This document shows, piece by piece, positions 35,214 to 46,933 of a stretch of DNA of 64,000 bases. The stretch lies in NCBI GenBank assembly GCA_013400115.1, contig VXBP01002539.1, positions 1 through 64,000 of the forward strand. Direction: 5' to 3'. The number at the start of each line of letters is the position of its first letter. The first letter of the stretch is position 1. The stretch is from Rhinopomastus cyanomelas. Taxonomy: Eukaryota; Chordata; Aves; Bucerotiformes; Rhinopomastidae. The notes under the pieces were generated by a model that was not told where the DNA came from, ran no database searches, and saw only the letters and a list, made by a program, of their open reading frames with translations. The translations under genes and the position numbers were made by a program.

Positions 35214-35346
35214 TTTCCCCTAGTATTTTCATGTTCGCTTCTGTGCTCAGATGAAAAAGAGGGATTTTGTAGCCTAGAAGGTAAAATCTGTAGGTTTTGT
35301 CTTTGGACACAAATTCCCCTTTTTGAAAATTTGCTGCTAATGAGCC
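35214..35346 (-). CDS. Proposed coding exon of the same unrecognised gene
   Basis: The minus-strand frame is open from 35409 to 35182. A consensus donor AAA|GTAAGC places the 3' edge at 35214, leaving one base (A) of a codon. That fits the exon at 27152, which starts with GT, to give AGT. Residues include F-Q-K-G-E-F-V-S-K-D-K-T-Y, L-L-G-Y-K-I-P-L-F-H and S-T-E-A-N-M-K-I-L-G-E, varied and coding-like. The 5' edge is uncertain: the nearest AG after a pyrimidine tract is at 35348-35347 (CCCTTAAAG|GGC, phase 0). The frame remains open further up to about 35400, so the exon may be longer. It starts in a phase that does not match the exon at 36942, so an unseen exon may lie between them. Confidence 0.5.
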
Positions 35347-36390
35347 CTTTAAGGGCACCACGTTTAGAGCAAAAAACATAGGAAAAATAATACTGCAGAA
35401 AGCTGTCACGGAGTGGAGGCAGTTTCTCCAGGAGAAATATTCTCTATCTTCTCAGCTATGAAATCTTGCATTTTTAATTAATAAAAACTCTAAAATGGTA
35501 ATAACTGTAGATTTACTGTAGGAAGGTGAAGACCAAAAAAAGATGACATTAGAAAGAGACCATATTCATGAGATAAAAAGCTGTCTTTGTAATAAAATGG
35601 AAATAATGAGGAGCAGTGAAATATGTTTGTGTGACACAAGTGCATATTAATGACTGAAGGGATTGAATTTTCTGAGTAATTGTGGAGGTGGCAGAATCCA
35701 CTATTTTTTCAAAAGCATGGGCTGAAGATGGGGTTAGCTTCTGGAGCACAGCACTGTTTCACCCTGCTTATTTGTCGTGGCTTGAATCAGATGTGCGCGT
35801 TCGGATTAAGGAGTACCCTTTCCAGAAATCTGCAGATAGCCTTTCTGTGGGCTTCTTGTTGCTTTTTCCCTACAATTCCTGGGTTTCGTGCATAAAATCT
35901 GCAGATTCTTCAAAGCAGGGATAGGTCAGAAAAATCTCTTTGGTTGAAAAGGCTGGAAAACTGCCCGTAGTGCAGAAAAGAGTAGTAGAGCTTTGTGGAG
36001 TGTCGTGTAGTGATGGCTGTGGGACATGGTGCTCGGGGATTTCTCTTGTTTATTATTCCAGATGGACTTGTCTGTGCTACCGAATGTTGGTGTCCATCAA
36101 AAGACCCTCCAGCTATGCAGTGGACAGCTTTTGTTAGTGTTACCCCAACTCCTCTGTATTTGGACTTTTGGATAAGCGTCTGAAGAAGGCAATCTTTTGC
36201 ACTGATGAAACAGTTCTTCTCTGCCCTAGGTCCACAGACCACTGATCGTGTTTTTTACAGGCGAAAAGTTGCCTGTCATTTCCTTTAGGTTTGACTGACA
36301 CAGGATGACATTTCTTTGGATTCTATGTGAGGAATGTTGCAGAAATTATATGCGTAAAAACATACGCTGATAACTGCAGTTCTACTGCAC
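35347..36390. other. Proposed intron with a 110-codon minus-strand open frame
   Basis: A minus-strand frame from 36242 to 35910 is open and partly coding-like. It contains possible donors in frame at GGG|GTAACA and TCG|GTAGCA, which are both phase 0. It might hide an additional exon between those at 36942 and 35346, but no acceptor stands out, so it is not called. Confidence 0.3.
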
Positions 36391-36492
36391 GAAGGTTAAG
36401 GGTTGGAAGGGACCTCGAAAGATCGCCTAGCCCAACCCTCCTACCAGAGCAGGGCCATCTAGATCGGGTCACCCAGAAACGCATCCAGGCTG
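36391..36492 (-). mobile_element. CR1 LINE, extreme 3' end
   Basis: 'gggttggaagggacctcgaaagatcgcctagccc', 'ctaccagagcagggccatctagatcgggtc' and 'gcatccaggctgtga' match the minus-strand CR1 3' UTR. It is heavily 5'-truncated and lacks an ATTCTATGAT tail. Confidence 0.85.
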
Positions 36493-36941
36493 TGACACTG
36501 TAGTGAGAAGAATAAGCATGAAGAAAATTACTGAAACAATTCCATTTCAGTATGCACCAGCTAGAACAAGGGACGGAAGTTATTCTTTGCATAATCAACC
36601 TGTGGATTTCTTGTAGGAGGAAACTCATTTCAGTTTTGTAGATACTAGCAGGAGTTTTCACTCATAAATTGGTGCCTAGTTATCATCCCCTTCTATGCAG
36701 TTTAAAAACCAAACTAGTTCTTTATTTGGTCATCTCATTGAATGTCTTTTAAGATTCTGATTTGAGGAAAGTTGAACAAACACGTCTAGAAACATTTTAA
36801 ACTGATCTGTCCTCAACTGAGGATGCATTAATTTCAGGTAATTATCTTTTTTTCATTTTAGGTAGGTTGTTAATCTCGTGCAGAGAAGAATGTGTGTATG
36901 TCTGTGCATACAGATACAAATCTAAATATATATATATAAAC
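36493..36941. other. Unique stretch, proposed intron
   Basis: No recognised element. A short TA run lies at 36926-36937, next to the proposed donor at 36942. Confidence 0.4.
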
Positions 36942-37144
36942 CTGCATATAAGCTTGGCTCTGCATCTGTCCCATGTAGTTGTGTTCCCAATACATCTGCT
37001 TCTGTGTGCTCTAAAAACTTAGATGAATTTTGACTCTTGCTAGCGCTACCGTTGTTTTCACTTAAACTCTCATAATTCACTTCTGTGATACCCTGGTTGA
37101 GCCACAGGGACATTTTCCATTCTGTTATGCTGCATTCAGCATGA
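36942..37144 (-). CDS. Candidate coding exon upstream in the same gene
   Basis: On the minus strand an acceptor (ACCTCTATAAACAG|T at 37145/37144) is followed by 203 open bases and a donor GCAG|GTTTAT at 36942/36941. The frame holds E-W-K-M-S-L-W-L-N-Q-G-I-T-E-V, then a Ser/Asn-rich, probably disordered part (S-K-S-Q-N-S-S-K-F-L-E-H-T-E) and ends in L-Y-A. It enters after two bases of a codon and leaves after one. The composition looks coding. The pyrimidine tract is only moderate, and its exit phase (1) does not match the favoured 5' edge of the next exon (phase 0), so I hold it less firmly. Confidence 0.4.
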
Positions 37145-38319
37145 CTGTTTATAGAGGTGCAAAATAGACATCTACTGAACTACAGTAAACCTCTGCATAA
37201 AGAATGTTGGGAAGTAATAATATTGCTGGAGTAATAATATGATGGAGTTTTCTAAATTTTCTCTTTCTGCTGCTGTTGTTGCTTTTTGTTTTCCCTGGCT
37301 TTGAAGAAATCTTAAGTCAAAACTCTGCTGTAACTGTGTTTTAATTTATACCAGTAATTCTCAGGTGCCAGCATTAAAAGGTGCTTGAAAAATTCCAGTG
37401 GAAAAGTAAAGACAAATTTTTGCTACTGTGTGTAAAGAGACGTTATTGTAAACAGTGCTGCTTAAGAAATCCAGTGTGTTTGTGCACACAGGAGGTTTTG
37501 TTGCCAAAGAATTTAATAGTCAGTTTTCATTGTCTTTTTCTGCTGAGTCAGAACTTTTGATCAAAGTGGGTGGCTTGCCAAATACCTTTTTATCTTTGAA
37601 CAGAAAAAATAATCTCAAATATGAAGTAATTAAATATGAAGTACCTCATAATGAGGTGAATAACAGTTTTTAAGAGGTGATGTGAGATGAATTCATTATT
37701 CATGTGCCTGGGGTACTTGCATTCCCTTCTGTGACAGATGTGTGTCTTCCTGTAAGGTCAGTGCCAATAATAGTAAAAGTTGTCAACTCTTTCGTTTCAG
37801 ATGTTAAGTGTTTGTCTATTTTTATAACAGCATTAACAATTAGTATGCTCCTGGTTTGAAGAAGAGAAGTCAAATAGGAGAGGATCCTACGTAATATGCA
37901 TAAAAATCATTAATATTGCAACTTCCTCTTTTGTAAAGTCATTTTAATGTGATTTTACATTCCTCAACAACCTGTCTGTAAAACACGATTCCACTCCTGC
38001 CAAGAGAAAGCCCTGGTGTAAGCTGTTGTCAGTGGTTCTGCTTGGAAGGCTTTGGACCCACAGAAGCAGCCCCACACCAAGAGTGGGCAATTTTGATAAT
38101 CTAGGTTTTCTGTAGTTGCTTCTGTAATGTTACTTAATTGTCAAGTTGAGCAGACACATTGAACCTTTCTGGTGTATTGATTTGATGTTTGTTATTCAAT
38201 TCCATGGACCCTGTAAATATTTAGGCAAACCTGATATACAAAACCCCGAGACATTGCACTGCTTGTGTCAGCACTTACATGCTTAATATATAGATTGCTG
38301 GCAATCCTTTCTTAGATGA
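37145..38319. other. Unique non-coding stretch
   Basis: No recognised transposon or exon in about 1.2 kb. Confidence 0.45.
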
Positions 38320-38883
38320 TGTAGCGGGTTGGGGATTCTCCACTAATTTTAGCAAGTAAGGTCTCGATGACATCTCGGACAAATTTGCCAGACAATGAAT
38401 GGCTTAGGATACTGGATAAAAGTTTATTAACCTAACTGTATACAGACAAAGAAAAAAGGAAACAAAAAGAATGAAACAAATAAAAACCAGCAAGTTGGTG
38501 CACTCAAACCTAGAAACTGCGTCAAACATGCCATTACACTATCTGAGGAAAATACCATGGGAAGTTACTATCGTTTGGGCCTTGGGTCACGACAGAGATC
38601 TGGGCAACAACAACAGTATGCAAACCGGAGACGAGTTCCACCACCCTCTCCCTTAACGCCCCAATTGCACCCCAGTGCGGGCGGCATGCATTTCAACAAC
38701 CTACCCCTGTCTCTGTCCTTCCGACCTAAGAGATCTGGGCAACACCAACAGCATGCAAACCGGAGACGAGCCACCGCTCTCTCCCTTAACGCCCCAATTG
38801 CACCCCAGTGTGGGCGGCATACATTCCAACAACAAAACCCCTGTCTCTGTCCTCCCGATCCAAGATTTAAGGAGTCTCAAATC
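38320..38883 (-). mobile_element. Probable LTR fragment, truncated at a gap
   Basis: On the minus strand the block ends CCAACCCGCTACA at 38320. It has an AATAAA (plus-strand 38423-38428) about 103 bases earlier, the same R-U5 layout and spacing as the candidate LTR at 22120-23300, although the sequences differ. The upstream part, which would be U3, contains two tandem copies of a 135-base unit. The expected 5' TG end is not found: sequence stops at the N at 38884. No viral coding sequence is present. An unrelated tandem-repeat locus is the alternative. Confidence 0.42.
38596..38864. repeat. Two tandem copies of a ~135-base unit
   Basis: Unit 1 (38596-38730) and unit 2 (38731-38864) both start 'agatctgggcaac'. 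They share 'gcaaaccggagacgag', 'ctctcccttaacgccccaat', 'tgcaccccagtg' and 'cccctgtctctgtcct', with point changes and small indels between them. Confidence 0.93.
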
Positions 38884-38884
38884 N
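38884..38884. other. Single-N assembly gap at LTR-like sequence
   Basis: One N where the GC-rich tandem-repeat block gives way to ordinary AT-rich sequence. Confidence 0.9.
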
Positions 38885-39323
38885 CAGCATTATTTGGTTA
38901 TCACTGTAAACATATATAGGAAGTTGATTTCTCTTATTTTTTGGCTCCATTGATAAAGAATAGGTTTAGAGGTCGAGGAGAGAGATACAAAGGTAAAAGG
39001 AGATGAATTAGTAGCAACTATTGGATTAGTGTTGTAAGTACAAATAGATATCACTGCTGTCAGCACTAAGATTTGTGGTGTGTAAGAAGGCACAGTGCTT
39101 ACACAGGAAATATTCCTGAGTTTGTGCAAAGTAGCAAAGACAGGCAATGCTGTGCAAATGTCTTCTAATTGTAGGGAAGAAATTGGTAGCACAGCATGGT
39201 TCTTTTATTTGACTTTTTGTTGTGATTTGCATGTTTGGGCTTGAACTGAACATATATCGTTGCTTCTTCCTTCAGCACCCCTTAAACAACCTGTGTTTTT
39301 CCTTCTGTCTCAGTGCTGAGAAG
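38885..39323. other. Unique non-coding stretch
   Basis: Nothing recognised. Minus-strand frames here look random. Confidence 0.45.
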
Positions 39324-41081
39324 ATCACAGAATCACAGAACTTTAGGGATTAGAAGGGACCTCAAAAGATCATCCACTCCAGTCCTCCTGCCACAGCAGG
39401 ATCACCTAGACCAAGTCACACAGGAACATACCCAGGCGGGTTTTAAATGTCTCCAGTGAAGGAGACTCCACAACCTCCCTGGGCAGCCTGTTCCAGTGCT
39501 CCGTCACCCTCACTGGGAAGAAGTTCCTTCTGATATTTATTTGAAACCACTTATGTTCCAGCTTAGACCCATTACCCCTTGTCCTATCTCTAGAGGAAAC
39601 TGAGAAGAGCCTGGCTCCATCCTCGTGACACCCACCCTTCACATATTTATAGATGTTAAATAGGTCGCCCTTCAGTCTCCTACAAACTAAAGAGACCCAG
39701 TTCCCTCAGCCTCTCCTCATAAGGAAGGTGTTCCACTTCCCTCATCATCCTCATTGCTCTGTGCTGGACTCCGTCTAGAAGCTCTGTGTCCCTCTTGAAC
39801 TGAAGGACCCAGAACTGGGCACAATACTCCACGTGTGGTCTCCCCAGGAAAGAGTAAAGAATGAGAAGAACCACTCTCGACCTGCTAACCACCCACATCT
39901 GATCCACCCCAGGATGCTGTTGGTCCTCTTGGCCACAAGAGCACACTGCTGGCTCATAATGATCATGCTGTCCACCAGGACCTCCAGGTCCCTTTCTCCT
40001 AAACTACTCTCCAACAGCTCAGTCCCCAGCCTATACTAGTACCTGGGGTTGTTCCTGCCCAGATGCAAGACTGGGCACACTTAACCTTGTTACACTTCAT
40101 TAAGTTTCTTCCTGCCCAGCTTTCCAGCCTGTCCAGGTCTTGCTGAATGGCAGCACAGTCTGCAGGGGTGTCAGCAACACCACCCAGTCAACGAACTTGC
40201 CGACAGTGCATGCCAATCCCTCATCCAAGTCACCAATTAATAGATTGAACAAGACTCATCACAGCAGTACCAACCCTTGGGGGACTGTACTTGATACAGG
40301 CCTCCAACTAGACTCTGTCCCATTGAACACTTGGCTTTGGCTTCTATACTGCAGCCAGTTTATGATCCACCTCACTACCTGATCATCCAGTGAACACTGC
40401 CGTAGTTTGGCTGTGAGCATGCTGTGGGAGACTGTGTCAGATGCCTCACTGAAGTCAAGACAGACAACATTAATTTCTCTGCCATCATCTATCCATCTGG
40501 TTATCCCCTCATAAAAGACTATGAGATTGGTCAAGCATGACTTCCCCTTTGTGAAGCCATGCTGCCTGTCCCTAATGATCCTCCTGTACTTGATGTGCTT
40601 GGAGACAGCATCTAGGATAAATTGTTCCATCAACTTTCTTGGAATGGAGGTTAGGCTGACTGGTCTATAGTTACCTGGGTCCTCCTTCTTAACCTTTATG
40701 AAGATTGGAGTGGTATTTGCTATCCTCCAGTCCTCAGGTACCTCTCCTTGTCACCATGAATTAGCAAAGATGATGGAGACTGGCTTAGCCATGACTTCTG
40801 CCGTCTCCCTTAGCACACGCGGGTGCATCCCATCAGGCCCATGGATTTATGTCCATCCAGTTTCCTCAACTGACCCCTAACCCGGTATTCATCAACCAAG
40901 GCAGGCTCCTCTCTTGTCTCAACTTCCTCTGGACAGCCCCCAGAAGTATAGACAGAGTCAAAGAAGGTGTTCAGTATCACTGCTTTCTCTGTGTCCTCTG
41001 TCCTCAGGGCACCCACCTCGTTCAGCAGGGGGCCTGCATGGCCTCTAGTTGTAGTTTTACCTGCAATGTATTCCCCCTTAG
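39324..41081 (-). mobile_element. Longest CR1 LINE in the window, ORF2 to 3' end
   Basis: About 1.76 kb on the minus strand. From the 3' side it has the tail ('gatcacagaatcacagaact'), the 3' UTR, the ORF2 C-terminus (frame 39642-39406), the region with L-L-D-G-V-Q-H-R-A, the RT motifs V-P-Q-G near 40275, L-D-F-S-E-A-S-D-T-V-S-H at about 40430-40465, and part of the region upstream of the RT that matches bases 1-185. ORF2 is dead: besides frameshifts, about ten bases are missing at 40187-40195 exactly where the F-A-D-D catalytic motif should be. The element is 5'-truncated near 41081. Confidence 0.95.
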
Positions 41082-42658
41082 GTGATCAGCAGGAATGCAT
41101 TATCTCTCACGTGCAAGATCCTTTCTTGGTAGTGAGCTCAATTCCTGCAGACACATACATCATTTGTACTGAAAGAGGTGGTGCCCATAGACTGTTCCTT
41201 GTACTTGTAGTACTTTTAGTAGGTTGTTGTATACTTCTGTAACAGTGCTATCACTATTTCATTGATTAACTGGTGTTTCCAGCTGATTGCTTAAGTCACT
41301 CAGATAGGCATTTTAACAAGATTTAATTTAAACTCCAAATTACATTTTCATACCCCATTAAGTGCCAGTTGCTATGTGAAGTAATTCTGTGTTGGAGATT
41401 AATTTGTTTTAAGAATGAGTTTGAAGGAAGTATTACAAGCGTAAAGCAGCAAAGTATATTTAAACTTAGACGTAGTACTCTGTGCTACTTCTTTCCGTAC
41501 TCTTGCTGAATGTTGTTCACTCCTTTAGATCTTTACCTGCATTTTTCAGTCATTAATTTTAAGTTCATCCTGCAGCCTAATTATTGTTACAGGTAGACTT
41601 TTGGCCAACACTGGGGAGTTACCAGTGACAAGTGTACTTAGAATTTCTGCATGTCACCCCGTGGAGAGGGTCACCTTCGATTGAAGGGAAGATTTGGTAC
41701 CTGGACTTCAGGGCAGAAGCATACATGCCAGCTGAGGGGTAAAGTTGTCTGTTAAGCAAAAGTAGCCACAGGAAAAGGCAGAGTGGAATTCCTGGGCATC
41801 TTTGGGACTTCTGGCATGAGCGACTAAAGTATGTTTCGTTTTTGCTTTTCCTTCTCTCAACAACTCAAATCTCTTTCTTTATTGGGCACTTGTTAAGTGC
41901 TGCCAGGCAGTTCTGCCTGCCTTTCAGTTGTAGCCTCCAGACAGTGCTTGGTCCAGGTGAAAAAATAACAATGTTATTTATAAACAGGAATACTGATTTA
42001 AGCAGAATTGAGCTACTTTCAGGCTGAGTTTGGAATGCATGATAGATTTAAAGCAATGTCAGGAAGCAAGACCATCCAGTACAGCAATACGCAAACACCA
42101 GTGTCCAGTTAGTGGGCCTCATTCAACTAAGCGGGGAGGAGCTTTAAGGAAAGGCAAATGGTTAGCAGAATACTAATTTGGTCTAGAAAACATATTTGTA
42201 AGGCTGTAATTTGGTAGCCAAACTAGTATTTGTATTCATCTACCAAGTCACCTCACAGCAGAGGAGCATGAAGCGTTAGCTCACATTTGTACTAATCCAA
42301 TTCCAGGTTCACAATGCATATTTTTGTAGTCATAACTATTAAGTAGGATATATTTTAAATACCACTGTGTGTCTTAGCATTCTAGGTGGGAAAAAGAAGC
42401 TCATAAGTTTTAGTCCTGGCATTGATGTTGATTCACAGCTTTGCTATGGGCAAATCATTTAACTTCTCTCTCAGTTTCCGTAGCCATAAAATAGAAATAA
42501 CTGTGCTTATTTTCTTGCTTCCCGCAGAAATTGAAAAATTTTAACATTTGTGCAAGGCAGGTCTTTAGAGCATGTTAATTTAATGCCTACTTAAGTTTTT
42601 AGCTATATCCAAGATAAACATATCCAATATTGCTTCTAGAGAAATTATGGCTGAGAAT
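41082..42658. other. Unique non-coding stretch
   Basis: About 1.6 kb with no recognised element. Confidence 0.5.
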
Positions 42659-42829
42659 TATAGAATGGTTTGGATTGGAAGGGACCTCAAAGATCATCTA
42701 GTTCCGCCCCTCTACCATAGAGAGATACACCTCTCATTAGACTAGGTTGCTCAGGGCCCCATCCAACCTAGCCTTGAACACATCCAGTGATGGAGCATCC
42801 ACAACTTCTTTGGACAATCTGTACCAGTA
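42659..42829 (-). mobile_element. CR1 LINE, short 3' end
   Basis: 'tagaatggtttggattggaa', 'gggacctcaaagatcatcta', 'gaacacatccagtgatggagcatccacaacttc' identify a minus-strand CR1 3' end of the subfamily with 'GGGCCCCATCCAACCTAGCC'. It is 5'-truncated at about 170 bases. Confidence 0.9.
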
Positions 42830-44121
42830 GAGTGAAAATTTGGCCATGGAAATGATATTGGACAAAGCAAGAGCTGCACACACTTTAGGAAACATGAAAG
42901 AGTAAGCGAGCAAGCCAAGTTACATCTCACATGGGAAACTCTCAAGGTGAGACCAAATGAGGTTACTGTAAATATTGGCTCAAGAATAACAGCTTTGTAA
43001 TTGAAATAATACCCAGTCTGTGTTCTGGAATTCAAAATTTCATTAGTGTTGCCCACTGTCAGCTTGATTTAAGCATAAATTCAGTGAGATGTTCTACAGC
43101 AACTTAAAGTTAGCTTTTATTTCTGCATACTCCTGAAACTTCAGAAAGTGAGAACAGGAAAATGTAGATCTGGTAGCTTAAAACTGGCATTCCATGGAAT
43201 TGGCTAGAAGAAGGGTAACATCATAACCTTATTAGATCTCAGAAAATAAAAAGTTTGTAAACCTTCCAATATACGCTAAACAGTAGTGGCTGGGAAAACT
43301 GTAAATCACCTTTGTAAAAGAAATGTTTTATTGAATTAATATTGCACCAGTATATTAATGCATTTTAATAATCACTAAGGTGAGTAGATTAACAAGTGTA
43401 GTTCTACAAGATATAAAATTTATTCTGGAAAAAGAAAAAAAAGAACTCAATTGACTGGAAGAACAGTGTACCCTATTAGTTTTAAAAGAAAAGTGACAGA
43501 GGGGTGTGAAAGGAAAAGTGTTTTGTGCTTATTAATAAAAAATAAATTAGGTTTCAAAAGATGTTTCGCTCTCATGGAAAATCATTACTCAGAGATCTGT
43601 AATGCAATTTACTTGTTCATGGTAACGGTATGACATACAGAAGGTCCATGCAGAACAGAATTTAAACTGGATTTTATGGGTGCAGGAAATTGGCCTTTGT
43701 AGTCTTCTCCATAGAGATTCTATTTGGCATTAATAATATCTTGCGGAGTGGTTGCATTAACGTCTTACTTATCTAATGCCTAGAAGATGTGTAATTGGGG
43801 TTTATTTAAATTCCATTGATTTGTTTCTGTCCACAATATTATTTGGAGATTATTCTTTAATGATCATACACAACAGCTTATTCAAAAATCCTAATCAGTA
43901 TTTTACTTTTTTTAGATCAGTTTTGTACCGTTAACATACTCAAATATGAAAATGAAACCTGAAAGATTATGCGGGTTTTTCAAAAAAATTCCTGGATATG
44001 AATGCCACCTTCCTTTCGGGGTACCTTTTCAAGCTTTACTTCAGACAGCTGTCTTTTCAAATGCGTGTTCTCAAATAATCCAAAACCTGCATCCGGTTTT
44101 GGGTTTCTTACTAGGAAAAGA
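42830..44121. other. Unique non-coding stretch
   Basis: No recognised element in about 1.3 kb. Confidence 0.5.
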
Positions 44122-44522
44122 TCACACTGCAGTGGTTAGGAGCTGGAGCACGGGAAGCAGGGGGAACTTGGTCTATTTAGCCTAGAGAAGAGCCGGTGAG
44201 GACAGAACTTCAACTGCTCTCTGCAGTAACCGGGTCAGTGGGTGCAGGGAGGCTGGATCCATGCTCTTCTCCGCGGGAGGTGCACGGCGATAGCAAAGAG
44301 GCAATGCAACAGTTGGGCTTAGGCAGTTCTGATGATGTGCTCGGGGGTGGACATTTGGCACAAAGGAACAGCTGAACACTGGAGCGGGGGCCCAGGTTCA
44401 TTGTGGGGTTTCTTTCCTTGAAGGTATTTGAGACCCAGCTGGATATGGTCCTGAGAAACCTGATCTCATTAGACGTGTTTGAGCAGAGAGTTGGACTCTG
44501 AACATCCCTTCCTGTCCATATT
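44122..44522 (+). mobile_element. Old, heavily diverged CR1 3' end
   Basis: Recognisable segments are 'aacttggtctatttagcctagagaag', 'ccttgaaggtatttgagacccagctggatatggtcctg', 'gtttgagcagagagttggac' and a decayed 'cccttcctgtcc'. The middle (44200-44350) is hard to align and GC-rich. No ATTCTATGAT tail remains. Divergence suggests it is among the oldest copies here. Confidence 0.65.
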
Positions 44523-46933
44523 ATTTTATATTTTTATAGGCTAAAATAATAGACAACAGCAGTGGGTAACACGTTTGAAGTCATCAGTCTGATGTCACTT
44601 CCAGGTGAAGACTTCTCCTTGCTGATGCTAATTTAAAATAACAAATTCTAACATGGAATGTATTGATGTTATGTCAGAGCTATTTTCTCTGTGTATCTCA
44701 CAAGATGCTTAGGTCATTAATATTTCCAAAACTTCTCTCTTTCTTCAGATGATTGCCAGAAAGCCACAAAGTTACGTCGATGAGCATGTGATTACTTTTT
44801 AAAGAGATATTTTTCAGAACCTTTGGCATATTGAGAGTCTGTATTTGTTGTGCCTTTGGCTGGTAAATCTTCTGCAGGATAATACTGAGAAACTACATAG
44901 TGAGGAAAGCATTATGTATGTATAGTCAGTTCATTTTCTCCCACATTATTGAAGCTTCAAGTGCTTAAGCCTTTTAGTTACTTAAAGTGTTTATAGGTAA
45001 GCAGTTTTGTGGATTGCATAAATTAATTACTAGGTAGAACCTGCAGCCAAGAACAAGCTTGAAGAAAATTGAAAAAAATTGGACTCATGGCTGAAGACTG
45101 ACTTAGCAAGGACTGTGAGATACTCGTTCAAGTAAATAATTTTTTAATGTGCCTGTCCATCTTGGCAAATTTGAAATAGAAAGCAGAAAAATCAGAAGTA
45201 TAGGTTTCCAAGTGTGTTCTCCTGAGGTGTTACAGCAAGATATCTTAGAGCAATTGCAAGCAGAGCCATTTTCTGTAACACTCTGAATACAGATTTGCTA
45301 ATGCATCTGCACGCATAGCAAACATACATAGTATGTGAAGAAGGGGTGCCGTTGGTCATGGTTCTACATCTGTGGTCAACACATGCAGCACTTCAGTCTT
45401 ATTTCTTCCACGCTAACTTAGAAAGACCGTGCTGCTTTGCGAGAAGACATTCCATATGTTTCACAGTCTCTGACCTGTTGTCAGTGCAGGCTGTCAGGTG
45501 TCTTGTATAGAACCTGTCAGCCTTAAACGTTGTATTTTACACTGCAGAATCGTTAGTCTTAAATACGGACTATCTGGAGGGTTTGTTGTTTTGGTTTTTC
45601 CCAAATTCATTTTGTCTCCTGACAGCACTTGTTCAGTTCATGACTATACAAGTGCCACCTTCTCTGAGCTCACAGCAATGCTGGTCCCTACATGAAGTCA
45701 TGCTAATTGTGTATTCAGTGCCTCAGCAAGGAATCTCATTGCATGACTATGGCTTGGGAAGTGCACTGACTCGATTTGTATCTTAGAAACTGGTGAAGCT
45801 TATAGCAAAAGGAACATAATCTGGTTCAAGTCTGTCAAAATATGTACTGCTGGAATTGATATAGGGAGGCTGTAGAGTAGGAGATGAGAAGGAAATTTTG
45901 AAACCGAAAGTGTGAGTTTCTTTCATTCGTCGCAGTAATTGGTGGGGAAGCACAAAGGCAGTACACAGCCCAGGCATTAGTATTAAGAATTTTCTCTTTA
46001 GAAGTGGTTTACCTAATCTTTAGCTAATAAGATGAATATGTTATTCCTTATTTCCAGTAAATGCTTATGCACCCACTTGCAAATCCAAGTAAGACAATGA
46101 GCACTTCTGCAGTTAATTCACACATGTGTGCAAGCGATATAAGTTTGCTGGGCCAGAGCTAAGCTCTGCTGTAGCTTCCAGGGACTGGCAATTAAATGCT
46201 TGCTCTGAACACTTGGCATAATACTATTTCCTGTTCTTTGAAGGCATAGCAATACTCATGGTAATGCAAACCTATTATAATCCAAGGATTCTCAGCCTTC
46301 TAGTTTTTGGCTTCCAGATTCAGGTGATGAACGCTCTGACTCTGGAACTGAAGGATGATGGCTTCTGTCAGAAAGCCTGTCAGTCAAACCCTTCCAAGCA
46401 CTGCTTGAAATGATTTATGTCCAGTTTCCACAAAGTGCACTGAAAGTCAAATATAGGATAACCTGCTAGAGATGGACATTTTGGGGAGATGATACCTGTT
46501 TATCTTCTGGCAATGGTAGAGGGAAAGATGAGAGACTACTGTACAAAACCAGCTTCAAATACAGCATGAAGGAAAACTACATGTGTGATTTTTCACAAGG
46601 ATCTGGTGGACTAAGGTCTTTACAGCTACTTGGAAAACTATTCAGCTAGGTTTGTCTAGTGAGATGAATGTTCTGTCTTAACTATAGAAAAGATCTACAA
46701 ATAACATCTTAAAAGTTATTTCTTTAATTTAGATTTCAAAGGAGATGAGTCACTCATGGGGGAAGGACAGACAGCTCTTTTGTGAGTTCAACAGAATGTA
46801 CCTCCATAAACAGAACTTTCTACATTATATGAAGAACATCAGTGCTGTCTCAGTTGGTATTTTAACTTCAGAAAGTCCATGTGTTTTTAAGAAATGTTAT
46901 TCCAGCTTTTCCATTGCCTCCTACCTGTGAGGA
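44523..46933. other. Unique non-coding stretch
   Basis: About 2.4 kb. A minus-strand frame at 45977-45783 follows a strong pyrimidine-AG tract (TCTCCTACTCTACAG) but ends in a stop after 28 codons with no donor, so it is not called. Confidence 0.45.

Noticed and set aside
38596..38864. CRISPR-like array
   Set aside because: Only two long adjacent copies without spacers, in eukaryotic DNA.
38557..38919. Pro/Arg-rich ORFs at 38.6 kb as a repeat protein
   Set aside because: The two 135-base units are not in the same frame as each other, so the repeats are DNA-level and not protein-level.
45783..45977. Minus-strand frame after a strong pyrimidine-AG tract
   Set aside because: It stops after 28 codons past the acceptor with no consensus donor and no nearby polyadenylation signal that I could tie to it.
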